The notes under the pieces were generated by a model. The model did not search any database, was not told the origin of the DNA, and was given only the letters and a program-made list of their open reading frames with translations. A program made the translations under genes and the position numbers. Positions 7,741-15,417 of a stretch of 15,606 nt of DNA are shown piece after piece. The stretch comes from CAZJBP01 sp964544115 (GTDB lineage: Bacteria > Verrucomicrobiota > Kiritimatiellia > UBA8416 > JADHWI01): the NCBI GenBank assembly GCA_964544115.1, contig CAZJBP010000088.1, forward strand, positions 1 through 15,606, read 5' to 3'. Numbering within the stretch: the stretch's first letter is position 1; the number at the start of each line of letters is the position of its first letter.

Positions 7741-8769
7741 ATGAAAGTGAAAGACAGCAAACAGCCGTCGAAGACGCCGTCCAAGGGCAAAGGCAAGGCC
7801 CCGCGGCCCCGCGCGGCCCGGCCCTTGGCCGCCGAGATTCTCGCGCAGCTCGTGAACTGCTGGCACTGTCCGGACGGGGCCAACACCGAGAAGGGGCTGA
7901 ACCTGGCGGGGCAACAGGCGGTCCACCAGGTCCTCAACAGCCTCATCGCCGTGCTGTTCCCGGGCTGCCACGGCCATGAGCCCCTCGCCGAGGCCGGGCT
8001 GGTGCCGCACCTCGAGACGGCGCTGACCTCGGCGCTCGACCGTCTGGAGGACCAGATCATGCGGTCCTTCCAGTACCAGTGCACCTTTGAAAAGTGCACG
8101 AAGTGCTGCAACTGCGAGAACCAGGCGGCCGAGGCCGTGGCGTACCTTGGCGGGCAGCTGCCCCACATTCAGCAGGTCCTGCAGAGCGATATCACCGCGG
8201 CCTACGAAGGCGACCCGGCCGCGCGCTCGACGATGGAGGTGGTGATGAGCTACCCCGGCGTCTACGCGATCATCGTCCACCGCGTCGCGCACGCGCTCTA
8301 CGAGAAGAAGGTGCCGCTGATTCCGCGCGTGATGTCGGAGTATGCGCACTCGTCAACGGGCATCGACATTCATCCCGGGGCCCAGATCGGGCCCGGCTTC
8401 TTCATCGACCACGGCACGGGCGTGGTGATCGGCGAGACCTGCGTCATCGGACGCAACGTCAAGCTCTACCAGGGCGTGACCCTGGGGGCGCTGAGCTTCG
8501 AGAAGGACGAGGCGGGCCACCTGGTGAAGGGCATCAAGCGCCATCCCAACGTCGGCGACAACGTCGTCATCTACGCCGGGGCGACCATCCTCGGGGGCGA
8601 GACGACGATCGGCGAGGGGGCGGTGATCGGCGGAAACGTCTGGCTCACGCACTCTGTGCCGGCCCACTCGAAAGTCCACAACCAGCAACCCCGCCCCCTG
8701 ATCCGCGAGAAGGGCGGCGCGTGGAAGACTGCCGACGGCCCCTGGTCGGATCCCGGGAACGGCATCTGA
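7741..8769 (+). CDS. cysE: Serine O-acetyltransferase with Cys-rich N-terminal segment
   Basis: 342 residues. It transfers acetyl from acetyl-CoA to L-serine, giving O-acetylserine for cysteine synthesis. After a Lys/Pro-rich basic tail (1-28) there is a helical region (29-180) and then a left-handed beta-helix with hexapeptide repeats (about 205-310). The catalytic dyad of the family is present as Asp209 (DIHPGAQIG) and His224 (FIDHGTG), with the CoA-binding loop at GIKRHPNVGDN and the closing VPAHSKV. It is longer than E. coli CysE (273 residues). The odd part is a Cys cluster at 114-125 (CTFEKCTKCCNCEN, C114, C119, C122, C123, C125), with more Cys at 40, 43 and 76, which could bind a metal or Fe-S cluster or act as a redox switch. 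It sits 46 bases after metXW, so both make activated amino acid precursors for sulfur assimilation. The enzyme call is secure; the Cys role is inferred. Confidence 0.94.
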   Translation: MKVKDSKQPSKTPSKGKGKAPRPRAARPLAAEILAQLVNCWHCPDGANTEKGLNLAGQQAVHQVLNSLIAVLFPGCHGHEPLAEAGLVPHLETALTSALDRLEDQIMRSFQYQCTFEKCTKCCNCENQAAEAVAYLGGQLPHIQQVLQSDITAAYEGDPAARSTMEVVMSYPGVYAIIVHRVAHALYEKKVPLIPRVMSEYAHSSTGIDIHPGAQIGPGFFIDHGTGVVIGETCVIGRNVKLYQGVTLGALSFEKDEAGHLVKGIKRHPNVGDNVVIYAGATILGGETTIGEGAVIGGNVWLTHSVPAHSKVHNQQPRPLIREKGGAWKTADGPWSDPGNGI

Positions 8770-8788
8770 CCCTTTCCCCTTCACGCCT

Positions 8789-9511
8789 ATGAACGCGATG
8801 GTTTGTCAGTGCCTTCACGGCGGCGTGTTGCCCGACGGGGTGCGCCGCGAGTTGCTGGCGGCCCTGGACACGATCTCCGTCCGGTGGACCGTCGTTCCTG
8901 ACCTCTGCGGCGCGGCGGCGCGGCGCGAGCCGTGGCTGGGCCGGTGGTTCGGCGGCGGCGACGAGCCGCGGGTCATCCTCGCCTGCCATCCGCGTGCCGT
9001 CCGCTGGCTGCTGCGCTGGGCCGGGATGCCGGCGGAGGCGGTGGCCGCCGCCCGCGTCTTCGACCTGCGCGAGGAGCCGGTGGCGGACGCCGTCTGCGCC
9101 CTGCGCGGCCTTGCGGGTGAGGGCCCGGCCCTGGCGCGAACGGATGTGCCCGACGAGCCGGGGTGGATTCCGTGGTTTCCCGTGATGGACCGCGACCGCT
9201 GCACCCACTGCCACCAGTGCCGCAATTTCTGCCCCTTCGGCGTCTACGGCACCGGCGAAGACGGCCGCGTGGAGGTTCAGAACCCGTCCCACTGCAAGAC
9301 CAACTGTCCGGCCTGCGCGCGCCTGTGCCCCCAGCTGGCCATTATCTTCCCGAAGCATAACCAGGGCCCGATTGACGGCGCGGCGGTCACCGAAGCCGAC
9401 ATGGCTCAGCGGCGGGAGGCCCAGCTCGAAAAGCGGCTGAAGAAGGAGGACATCCATTCGATCCTCGCGCGCCGCCGCGGCGCCGCCGCCACGCGAAAGG
9501 AACCGGCATGA
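8789..9511 (+). CDS. Ferredoxin-like protein with two [4Fe-4S] motifs and extra N-terminal cysteines
   Basis: 240 residues, cytoplasmic (no signal peptide). The C-terminal half has two cluster motifs: C138-x2-C141-x2-C144-x3-C148-P (CTHCHQCRNFCP) and C169-x3-C173-x2-C176-x3-C180-P (CKTNCPACARLCP). The second has one extra residue before its second Cys. The N-terminal 125 residues form a separate domain with Cys at 6, 8, 40 and 66 (VCQCLHGG, PDLCGAA, ILACHPRAV), which might carry a further cofactor; I do not recognise it with certainty. The tail (200-240) is charged and helical. The stop overlaps the ATG of the radical SAM gene (ATGA, 9508-9511), so the two are translationally coupled. The simplest role is electron delivery to the [4Fe-4S] cluster of that enzyme. 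Iron-sulfur binding is well supported; the partner is inferred from coupling. Confidence 0.85.
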   Translation: MNAMVCQCLHGGVLPDGVRRELLAALDTISVRWTVVPDLCGAAARREPWLGRWFGGGDEPRVILACHPRAVRWLLRWAGMPAEAVAAARVFDLREEPVADAVCALRGLAGEGPALARTDVPDEPGWIPWFPVMDRDRCTHCHQCRNFCPFGVYGTGEDGRVEVQNPSHCKTNCPACARLCPQLAIIFPKHNQGPIDGAAVTEADMAQRREAQLEKRLKKEDIHSILARRRGAAATRKEPA

Positions 9512-10701
9512 TCGGCCGCCTGACCTATCGCCTGATCCGGGAAACCAGCCCCCGTCTGCTGCGTCTGTTCGTCTGGAACTTCGGCGTGAAGGGCGCGCTG
9601 GCCTTCTCGCGCTTCAAGCGGCGGCTGCGCAAGGGCCGGTTCTTTCCCGCCTTCCTGTTCATCTCGCCCACCAACCGCTGCAACCTGCGATGTCAGGGCT
9701 GCTGGGTCGAGCAGACCCAGCCGGCGGTGGACATGGACCCCGCCTTGCTCCGACGGTTGATCGATGCCAGCCGCAGCCAAGGCTCGCGCTTTGTGGGCAT
9801 CCTCGGTGGCGAGCCGCTCCTGTATCCCCCCCTCTTTGACGTTCTGGCCACCTATCCGGACTGCTACTTCCAGCTGTTCACCAACGGCACGCTGCTGACG
9901 GCCGATGTGGCGGCGACATTGAGGCGGCTGGGCAACGTGACTCCCCTCATCAGCGTCGAGGGACTCGCGCGGGTGAGCGATGAGCGGCGCGGCGGCGAGG
10001 ACGTGTTCGCGCGCACCCTGGCCGGCATCGACCACTGCCGCCGCAACGGGCTCATCATCGGTGTCGCGTGCAGCGTGTGCCGCTCGAACTTCGACGAGGT
10101 CGTCACCGAGGCCTTCCTGTGCGACATGATCCGCCGCGGCGTCCACTACGTCTGGTACTACATCTACCGGCCGTCCGGGCCGAACCCCGCCCCCGAGCTG
10201 GCCCTGTCGGCCGACCAGATTGTCGCCCTGCGGCAGTTCATGGTCGACCAGCGCCCGCGCCAGCCGGTGCTGATCGTCGACGCCTACTGGGATCACGAGG
10301 GGCGCGCGCTGTGTCCGGCGGCGGCGGGGCTCAGTCACCACATCGGGCCCCGCGGCGACGCCGAGGTGTGTCCCCCGATCCAGTACGCGGTCGAAACCCT
10401 GGCCGGAGGGGCGGATCCCGTGGCGGTGTATCAGCAATCCGCTTTCCTCGCGCGCTTCCGGGAGATGGCGCCCGCCCGTACCCGGGGCTGCATCCTCCTC
10501 GAGCAGCCGGCCGAGCTGGCGGCGTTCCTGCGCCAGGAAGGAGCTCACGGCACCAGCGGCCGGCCCGGCGACCTGGCGGCGCTGGCGGCCATGCGGCCCT
10601 GCCCGGGCCATCACCAGCCCGGGCGCGAGATTCCCGAATCGACATGGTTCTACCGGCTGGCCAAGAAGAGCGCGTTCCTCGGATTCGGGGCCTACGGATG
10701 A
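9508..10701 (+). CDS. Radical SAM enzyme with SPASM-like C-terminal cysteines
   Basis: 397 residues. The radical SAM cluster motif C-x3-C-x2-C is C58-NLR-C62-QG-C65, preceded by AFLFISPTNRCN. GGEP (100-103) follows for SAM binding, with the strand motifs FQLFTNGTLL and PLISVEGL of the barrel. C-terminal Cys at 269, 288, 328 and 365 (ALCPAAAG, VCPPIQ, RGCILL, MRPCPGH) have the look of SPASM/twitch auxiliary-cluster ligands. The first 45 residues are basic and amphipathic (RLTYRLIRETSPRLLRLFVWNF), a possible membrane-surface contact. It starts inside the stop of the ferredoxin-like gene and is followed after a repeat-bearing gap by the DUF116-prenyl synthase. HpnH-type and SPASM families are the closest in overall look, but the substrate is unknown. 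The context suggests a lipid or isoprenoid, or a peptide, modified with ferredoxin electrons. Confidence 0.87.
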   Translation: MIGRLTYRLIRETSPRLLRLFVWNFGVKGALAFSRFKRRLRKGRFFPAFLFISPTNRCNLRCQGCWVEQTQPAVDMDPALLRRLIDASRSQGSRFVGILGGEPLLYPPLFDVLATYPDCYFQLFTNGTLLTADVAATLRRLGNVTPLISVEGLARVSDERRGGEDVFARTLAGIDHCRRNGLIIGVACSVCRSNFDEVVTEAFLCDMIRRGVHYVWYYIYRPSGPNPAPELALSADQIVALRQFMVDQRPRQPVLIVDAYWDHEGRALCPAAAGLSHHIGPRGDAEVCPPIQYAVETLAGGADPVAVYQQSAFLARFREMAPARTRGCILLEQPAELAAFLRQEGAHGTSGRPGDLAALAAMRPCPGHHQPGREIPESTWFYRLAKKSAFLGFGAYG

Positions 10702-10719
10702 TGGGGGGCGGGAAGAAGA

Positions 10720-10747
10720 CAGAATTCAGAAGCCAGAAGGCAGGAGG
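10720..10747 (+). repeat. Four tandem heptamers, consensus CAGAAGS
   Basis: CAGAATT, CAGAAGC, CAGAAGG and CAGGAGG lie head to tail in the gap between the radical SAM gene and the DUF116 fusion. They are non-coding and purine-rich. Imperfect short repeats of this kind accompany the flanks of the four-helix-bundle gene near 15000 as well, though with a different unit. Confidence 0.65.
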
Positions 10748-10758
10748 TCGTCACCACA

Positions 10759-10785
10759 ATCCTGAAGATCCTGCGAATCCTGTCA
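10759..10785 (+). repeat. Three tandem nonamers, ATCCTGNNN
   Basis: ATCCTGAAG, ATCCTGCGA and ATCCTGTCA lie head to tail 11 bases after the heptamer run, followed by ATTTCC. Together the two runs fill most of the 172-bp gap before 10874, which otherwise shows only the ribosome site AGGAG at 10859. Confidence 0.65.
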
Positions 10786-10873
10786 ATTTCCCCACCGCGC
10801 AAGAGGATTGTGCGAAGCGCCAGGCCGACAGTCGGCTACTGAGAATTGCCACCATGCCAGGAGTAACGCGCAC

Positions 10874-12487
10874 ATGACACCGCCTTCACCGCCCGAGAAG
10901 CCGACGACGCGTGGCATGGTTCCGGCCGACCGCGCCGAGCGCGAGCGGCTGGTGGCGGCGACCCGCGCGCGCGGGGCTGACCTGGTGCCGCCGCTGACGC
11001 TCTGCGAGTTGCAGTCCCTGGCTGAACTTGCCTTGGCCGACGCCGGGCTGCCGTCGGACTTCTCGACCTACGCGATGGTCCTGCTCCACAACGAGGCGTG
11101 GTCCCGCACGCTGGCGGCGATCCCGTTCAGCCGCCGACTGCTCCTGCTCCCGCCGTGCCTGCGCGCGGTCGGCGCCTGCCCGGCCGAGTTCGACGAGCTC
11201 GGACTGGTTTGTCAGCGCTGCGGACGCTGCGCGATCGGGCCGCTGGCCGACGAGGCCGAAGCGCTCGGCTATGCCGTGCTGGTGGCCGAGGGCACCGGCA
11301 CCGTTACCGCGCTGATCGAGTCCGGGCAGCTCGACGGGGCCATCGGCGTCAGTTGCATGGCCGCGCTCGAGCGCGCGTTCCCGCACATGTCCGAGCAGCC
11401 GTTCCCCTCGCTGGCCATCCCGCTGGTGTATGACGGGTGCTCCGGCACGGCCACCGACCTGGACTGGGTGCGCAAAGCGGTTCACATGAGCGCGCACGAC
11501 GCGGCCGGCGCCCTGCCGGACCTGCCGCGCCTGCAGGCGGAGGTGGGGGCCTGGTTCAACGAGGCGGATCTCAAGCGGCGGCTGGGGCTGGGCGACTCCC
11601 GCACCGAGGCCATCAGCCTGGCGTGGCTGGCCACGTCCGGGAAGCGCTGGCGGCCGTTCCTGACCGCGTCGGTGTATGCGGCGCTGCGCGGCGACGGCGA
11701 ACTCCCCGAGAGCGTCAGGCGGGTGGCGCTGGCGGTGGAATGCATCCACAAGGCCTCCCTCGTGTACGATGACATCCAGGACGGCGACGGCCAGCGCTAC
11801 GGCGCGCCGACGGTCCACACGCTCCACGGCATTCCCATCGCACTCAACGCCGGGCTCGACCTCCTGGGGCACGGGTACCGGCTGATGGCCGAGAGCGGCG
11901 CGCCGGCCGGGCAGGTGGCCGAGATGCTGTCGCTCGCCACGCGCGGGCACTGCGTGTTATGCGTGGGACAGGGCTCCGAGCTGTGCTGGGGGCGCGACCC
12001 GCATCCGTTGACTCCCGGCGAGGTGGTGGAGCTGTTCCGCCTCAAGACCGCGCCCTCGTTCGTGGTCGTGCTCGGCCTGGGCGCCATCCTGGGCGGGGCC
12101 GACGCGGCCACGCGCGCCGCGCTGGATGCCTACAGCGAGGCGCTGGGCGTGGCGTACCAGATCCGCGACGACCTGGAGGACTTTCGCGCCGACGCCGACG
12201 GCGACGACATCCGCGCCGGGCGGGCCTCGCTGGCCATGGCCCTGGTGCACGCCGCCGGTGACGCGGGCGAGCGGGCCCTGGTGGAGAAGGTCTGGCGGCA
12301 GGGCGGCAGCGTGGAGGAAGGAGCCGCCATTCGCGCCCTCATTGCAGCCCGCGGCACCGAGGCCGTCCAGCGGCAGATGCTGCAGGACTACAAGACTCTG
12401 GCCCTGGCCGCGCTGACCCCGCTCCGCAGCGCCCCCCTCAAGACGCTCCTGCACCGCATTGCCGGCCGCGTGCTGGCCGCGAAGTGA
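10874..12487 (+). CDS. DUF116 domain fused to an all-trans polyprenyl diphosphate synthase
   Basis: 537 residues from the ATG at 10874, chosen for AGGAG ten bases upstream; a TTG at 10808 would add 22 unlikely residues. Residues about 40-205 look like DUF116, a family of unknown function with conserved Cys: C95, C102, C113-x2-C116-x2-C119, C161 and C189 (LLLPPCLRAVGACP, LVCQRCGRCAIG, IGVSCMAAL, VYDGCSG). Residues about 225-537 are a trans-isoprenyl diphosphate synthase: GKRWRP (256-261), first Asp-rich motif DDIQD (299-303) and second motif DDLED (432-436), with KT at 391-392. The residue five before the first motif is Ala294, as in long-chain synthases, so a long polyprenyl product is inferred. 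The usual RRG after the first motif reads QRYG. It follows the ferredoxin and radical SAM genes on the same strand. Both domains are intact. The joint role is unknown. Confidence 0.88.
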   Translation: MTPPSPPEKPTTRGMVPADRAERERLVAATRARGADLVPPLTLCELQSLAELALADAGLPSDFSTYAMVLLHNEAWSRTLAAIPFSRRLLLLPPCLRAVGACPAEFDELGLVCQRCGRCAIGPLADEAEALGYAVLVAEGTGTVTALIESGQLDGAIGVSCMAALERAFPHMSEQPFPSLAIPLVYDGCSGTATDLDWVRKAVHMSAHDAAGALPDLPRLQAEVGAWFNEADLKRRLGLGDSRTEAISLAWLATSGKRWRPFLTASVYAALRGDGELPESVRRVALAVECIHKASLVYDDIQDGDGQRYGAPTVHTLHGIPIALNAGLDLLGHGYRLMAESGAPAGQVAEMLSLATRGHCVLCVGQGSELCWGRDPHPLTPGEVVELFRLKTAPSFVVVLGLGAILGGADAATRAALDAYSEALGVAYQIRDDLEDFRADADGDDIRAGRASLAMALVHAAGDAGERALVEKVWRQGGSVEEGAAIRALIAARGTEAVQRQMLQDYKTLALAALTPLRSAPLKTLLHRIAGRVLAAK

Positions 12488-12562
12488 TGCTTTGCGCATG
12501 ACTTTGATGTGCCAATGTGCTAGGTTAGTGGCCGTATTCTATTTGTTGGAGACACAACGGTT

Positions 12563-14896
12563 ATGACTGGTGAGACGCAACAGGGCAAGGTCGACTTCCG
12601 GATCTACGTCGGCATCCTCTTCTTCCGGTGGAAGATCATCGTCCTTTGTTTCCTCTACTGCCTCCTGGGCGGAGTGCTGTACACCAACCTTGCCCCGAAG
12701 CGGTTTCAGGCCGAATGCAAGGTGATGGTCTACAGGGATCCCTCGCTCGACGTATACCAGCAGAACCGCGAGTTGCCCGGCGCGTGGCAGTCATCCCATG
12801 TCTACATGCTGCAAAGCGATCAGCTTCGGGAGCGAGTTGTTTCCCGGCTGATTCCCCAGTGGGGTGAAATCGTCGGCGACCCGCGCAAGATGCTGCTCGA
12901 TGTGAAGGCAGAGCGTACCTCGTCGTTTGGGCCCACGCTGCAGGTGGCCGTCAGCAGCGAGCACCGGGACTATGCCGAGGCATTCCTGTCCGCCTTGGTC
13001 GAAGAGAATGAGAAGGAGTGGCAGAGATTCCAGGACGAAAAGGTCGACTCGGCCACCAAGGTGCTCTCGGATGAGTTGACTCGGCTGGAGGAACGGATCC
13101 GGTCGGCTGAGGAATCGTTGATCGAGTACCAGCGCCTGCACGATGTCGCACGCGTGGATGCCAAGGCTACCATGGAAAACCAGTACCTGTCTGCCCTGAT
13201 GGCCCGCCGCAGTCAGGTCGAGACCGAGTTGATGCTGTTGGAGGCCCAGTTTCCCACGTTGAAAGACGCCCGGGCGGGCGTCTTGGGCGATGTCGGCCGC
13301 CTCACACAGGAGACGGGCGGTATCGAGCCGCTCTCAGACGAGGTGCCGCCGCCGAACCCCGGAGACAAGAAGCCCCCCGAGGCGGGAGACGCTGCGCCGA
13401 TCACCGCCGTCCTGCCGGCGGAGTTTCGTCCACAGGCCGTGCCCGGTGTCGACGACCCCCGGACGGGCGTCCAGTCAACGGAGCTGAGCGTCAAGCTGAC
13501 CGAGCTGAAGGCCCGGGAAAAGGAACTGCTCACCAACCTGAAGCCGGACCATCCCTCGGCCAAAGCCCTTCGGGAGGAGATCCTGCAGGTTGAAAGCGCG
13601 TTGGAGTCCGCGGCCCGCGTTCAATTAGGGAAGCTCCAGGATCGCTATGAGGCGCTCCGCCTGCAGCTTTCCGCCGTGGAGTCGGCTGAATTCAAGTGGC
13701 AGGCCAAGAACCTCCTGGCACGGCAAAGGAAGGCCGAATACGGCCGCCTGGCCGCCGTTGTCGACCGTTACGAGAAGGACCATGCCACGCTCTACTCGCG
13801 CCTCAACGAACTCCGCGTGAACGAGGAGCTCAAGGCCGAGCACTTTCGCGTGGTCGAACCGGTGAAGACCGAAGACAAGCCGGTGTGGCCCGATCCTGTG
13901 AAGGTGTTGCTCGTTGCCCTCGCGATGGGGCTCGGATCCGGCTTTGGCCTGGCGCTCCTTTTGCAGGTCACCGACAACAAAGTGCAATCCATTGGCGACG
14001 TCGAGCGGGAACTGGGCGTGCCCTTCCTCGGCGGCGTGCCGTTCTGGGCGCACAGCGGCTTGGAGAAGGCCATTCGCCCGATCGTGACCGAGGAGAACGC
14101 CTCGGGCGCGATCGAGGCCTACCGCGCCCTGCGGACAAGTCTGCTGGCTTCCCTCGGCAAGATCAACGAGAAGATCGTGATGGTCACCAGCGCGGACGCC
14201 CGCGAGGGGAAGACCCTGACATCCCTGAACCTCGCGATCATGATTGCCCAGATGGACAAGAAGGTTCTGCTGGTGGACATGGACCTGCGTCGCGGCCGGC
14301 TGCACCGCTCGCTCGGAACGGCGCGGGAGCCCGGCATGACCGATGCGCTGAACGCGCGCGGCGGACTGCGCGACATCATTCAGAAGACCCGCATCGACAA
14401 CCTCTGGCTCATTCCGACGGGCGGCTCTGTCGAGAACGCTTCCGAGTTGCTGCAGAGTTCCGACCTGGTGGGGATGTTTGCCGAGATCCAGGAGTCCTTC
14501 GATTACATCATGATCGACACGTCGCCCGTCCTGCGCGTCACCGACACCGTGATTTCCGCCAACCAGGGGCTGGGCGTGGTGGTCTATGTTGCGCGCGTCA
14601 ACAAGACCTCCAAGCCGATGATTCAGTACTCCCTGGGCATGCTCAAAGAATCGCGCGTTCTGGGCCTGATCATGAACAGCATCGAGATGCATCGCCTCAG
14701 CAGCCTGTACTACGCCTACCAGTACCCGAACTACGCCTACTACAGCAATGCGTACGTCTACGCGTACAACTACCACCACGATGACGGGATGATCAACGAA
14801 GCCGGTTGGGGCGGCGGCATCGCTGAGCGCTGGCGCCACGGCGTCGGGGAGACCGTGAACCGCCTCCGCCGGGCGTTGATAAAAGAGGATCGGTAG
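12563..14896 (+). CDS. Wzz/Wzc-type polysaccharide chain-length regulator with BY-kinase domain
   Basis: 777-residue inner-membrane tyrosine autokinase that controls exopolysaccharide polymerisation and export. The Wzz domain starts with a membrane segment at about 24-43 and a periplasmic part with long coiled coils (about 145-230 and 305-425). These are interrupted by a Pro/Gly-rich insert at 254-300. The second membrane segment is at about 446-468. The cytoplasmic kinase has the oligomerisation motif E518-AY-R521-AL-R524, Walker A SADAREGKT (543-551), Walker A' VLLVDMD (568-574) and Walker B YIMID (648-652). The autophosphorylated Tyr cluster is very dense: eleven Tyr between residues 716 and 737. 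Upstream 75 bases hold GGAGA ten bases before the ATG. This opens an exopolysaccharide locus on the + strand that continues past the window. Family assignment is secure. Confidence 0.96.
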   Translation: MTGETQQGKVDFRIYVGILFFRWKIIVLCFLYCLLGGVLYTNLAPKRFQAECKVMVYRDPSLDVYQQNRELPGAWQSSHVYMLQSDQLRERVVSRLIPQWGEIVGDPRKMLLDVKAERTSSFGPTLQVAVSSEHRDYAEAFLSALVEENEKEWQRFQDEKVDSATKVLSDELTRLEERIRSAEESLIEYQRLHDVARVDAKATMENQYLSALMARRSQVETELMLLEAQFPTLKDARAGVLGDVGRLTQETGGIEPLSDEVPPPNPGDKKPPEAGDAAPITAVLPAEFRPQAVPGVDDPRTGVQSTELSVKLTELKAREKELLTNLKPDHPSAKALREEILQVESALESAARVQLGKLQDRYEALRLQLSAVESAEFKWQAKNLLARQRKAEYGRLAAVVDRYEKDHATLYSRLNELRVNEELKAEHFRVVEPVKTEDKPVWPDPVKVLLVALAMGLGSGFGLALLLQVTDNKVQSIGDVERELGVPFLGGVPFWAHSGLEKAIRPIVTEENASGAIEAYRALRTSLLASLGKINEKIVMVTSADAREGKTLTSLNLAIMIAQMDKKVLLVDMDLRRGRLHRSLGTAREPGMTDALNARGGLRDIIQKTRIDNLWLIPTGGSVENASELLQSSDLVGMFAEIQESFDYIMIDTSPVLRVTDTVISANQGLGVVVYVARVNKTSKPMIQYSLGMLKESRVLGLIMNSIEMHRLSSLYYAYQYPNYAYYSNAYVYAYNYHHDDGMINEAGWGGGIAERWRHGVGETVNRLRRALIKEDR

Positions 14897-14991
14897 AGCG
14901 CCAGGGTTGTAGGGGGACAGGGGACCAGAGTTACAGCGTTGCAGGCTACAGAGTTTCAGGGATACAGGGTTGAAGGGAAGAGGGGGCGGGG
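14897..14991 (-). repeat. Degenerate ~10-bp repeats upstream of the four-helix-bundle gene
   Basis: The whole 95-bp gap is made of imperfect units such as CAGAGTTACAG, CAGAGTTTCAGGG and ATACAGGGTTG. Read on the minus strand these are CAACCCTGTAT, CCCTGAAACTCTG and CTGTAACTCTG, the same family as the + strand repeats at 15378-15530. The gene is therefore flanked by inverted copies of one repeat type. Confidence 0.8.
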
Positions 14992-15417
14992 GTGAGCCAG
15001 GGGATCCGGCGGTTTGAGGACATTGTGGCCTGGCAGATGGGGCGTGAGTTGGCGAGTACGATCTATGCGTTGACGAAGGTTCCAGTGGTTGCGAAAGACT
15101 TCGCGTTCGTGGATCAGATTCGCAGAGCAGCCGTTTCAATCATGAACAACATCGCCGAGGGCTACGAGCGCGGCACGAACAAGGACTTCGCGAAGTTCTT
15201 GTTCATTGCCAGAGGCTCTGCCGGCGAAGTGAGGAGCATGTTATACGTCGCCCTTGACCAGGGCCTCATCGACCAGCAGACCTTTGACGCATACTCTGGC
15301 CAGTGTCGCCAGTGCTCCGCCGCTATCTGGGGCCTCATCAAGGCCCTTTCCAGAACGGGCAATTGGTTGGAACGCCCCCCTGCAACCCCGTTCCCCAGTA
15401 ACTCTGTAACCCTGTAG
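14992..15417 (+). CDS. Four-helix-bundle protein of the 23S rRNA intervening-sequence / Avd-like family
   Basis: 141 residues from a GTG start preceded by a purine-rich run (GGAAGAGGGGGCGGGG). Family hallmarks are clear: RRFEDIVAWQMGRELAST near the N-terminus, then FAFVDQIRRAAVSIMNNIAEGYERGTNKDFAKFLFIARGSAGEV, then RSMLYVALDQGLIDQQTF. The fold is a small pentameric four-helix bundle. Members are encoded in 23S rRNA insertions, as accessory protein Avd of diversity-generating retroelements, or as orphan genes; only the orphan context applies, since there is no rRNA or reverse transcriptase here. The last dozen codons (ATPFPSNSVTL) are made of the downstream repeat, and the TAG stop lies inside it (CTGTAGTCC). 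It sits between the BY-kinase and a probable O-antigen ligase gene, so it looks like an insertion into the polysaccharide locus. The molecular function of orphan members is not known. Confidence 0.9.
   Translation: MSQGIRRFEDIVAWQMGRELASTIYALTKVPVVAKDFAFVDQIRRAAVSIMNNIAEGYERGTNKDFAKFLFIARGSAGEVRSMLYVALDQGLIDQQTFDAYSGQCRQCSAAIWGLIKALSRTGNWLERPPATPFPSNSVTL

Noticed and set aside
12488..12562. Sigma-70 promoter before the BY-kinase (TTGATG ... TATTCT)
   Set aside because: The spacing between the two boxes is about 25 bases, too long for a normal promoter, so I do not list it.
14992..15417. Diversity-generating retroelement (Avd-like protein)
   Set aside because: No reverse transcriptase and no template/variable repeat pair is present in the window, so only an orphan family member can be claimed.
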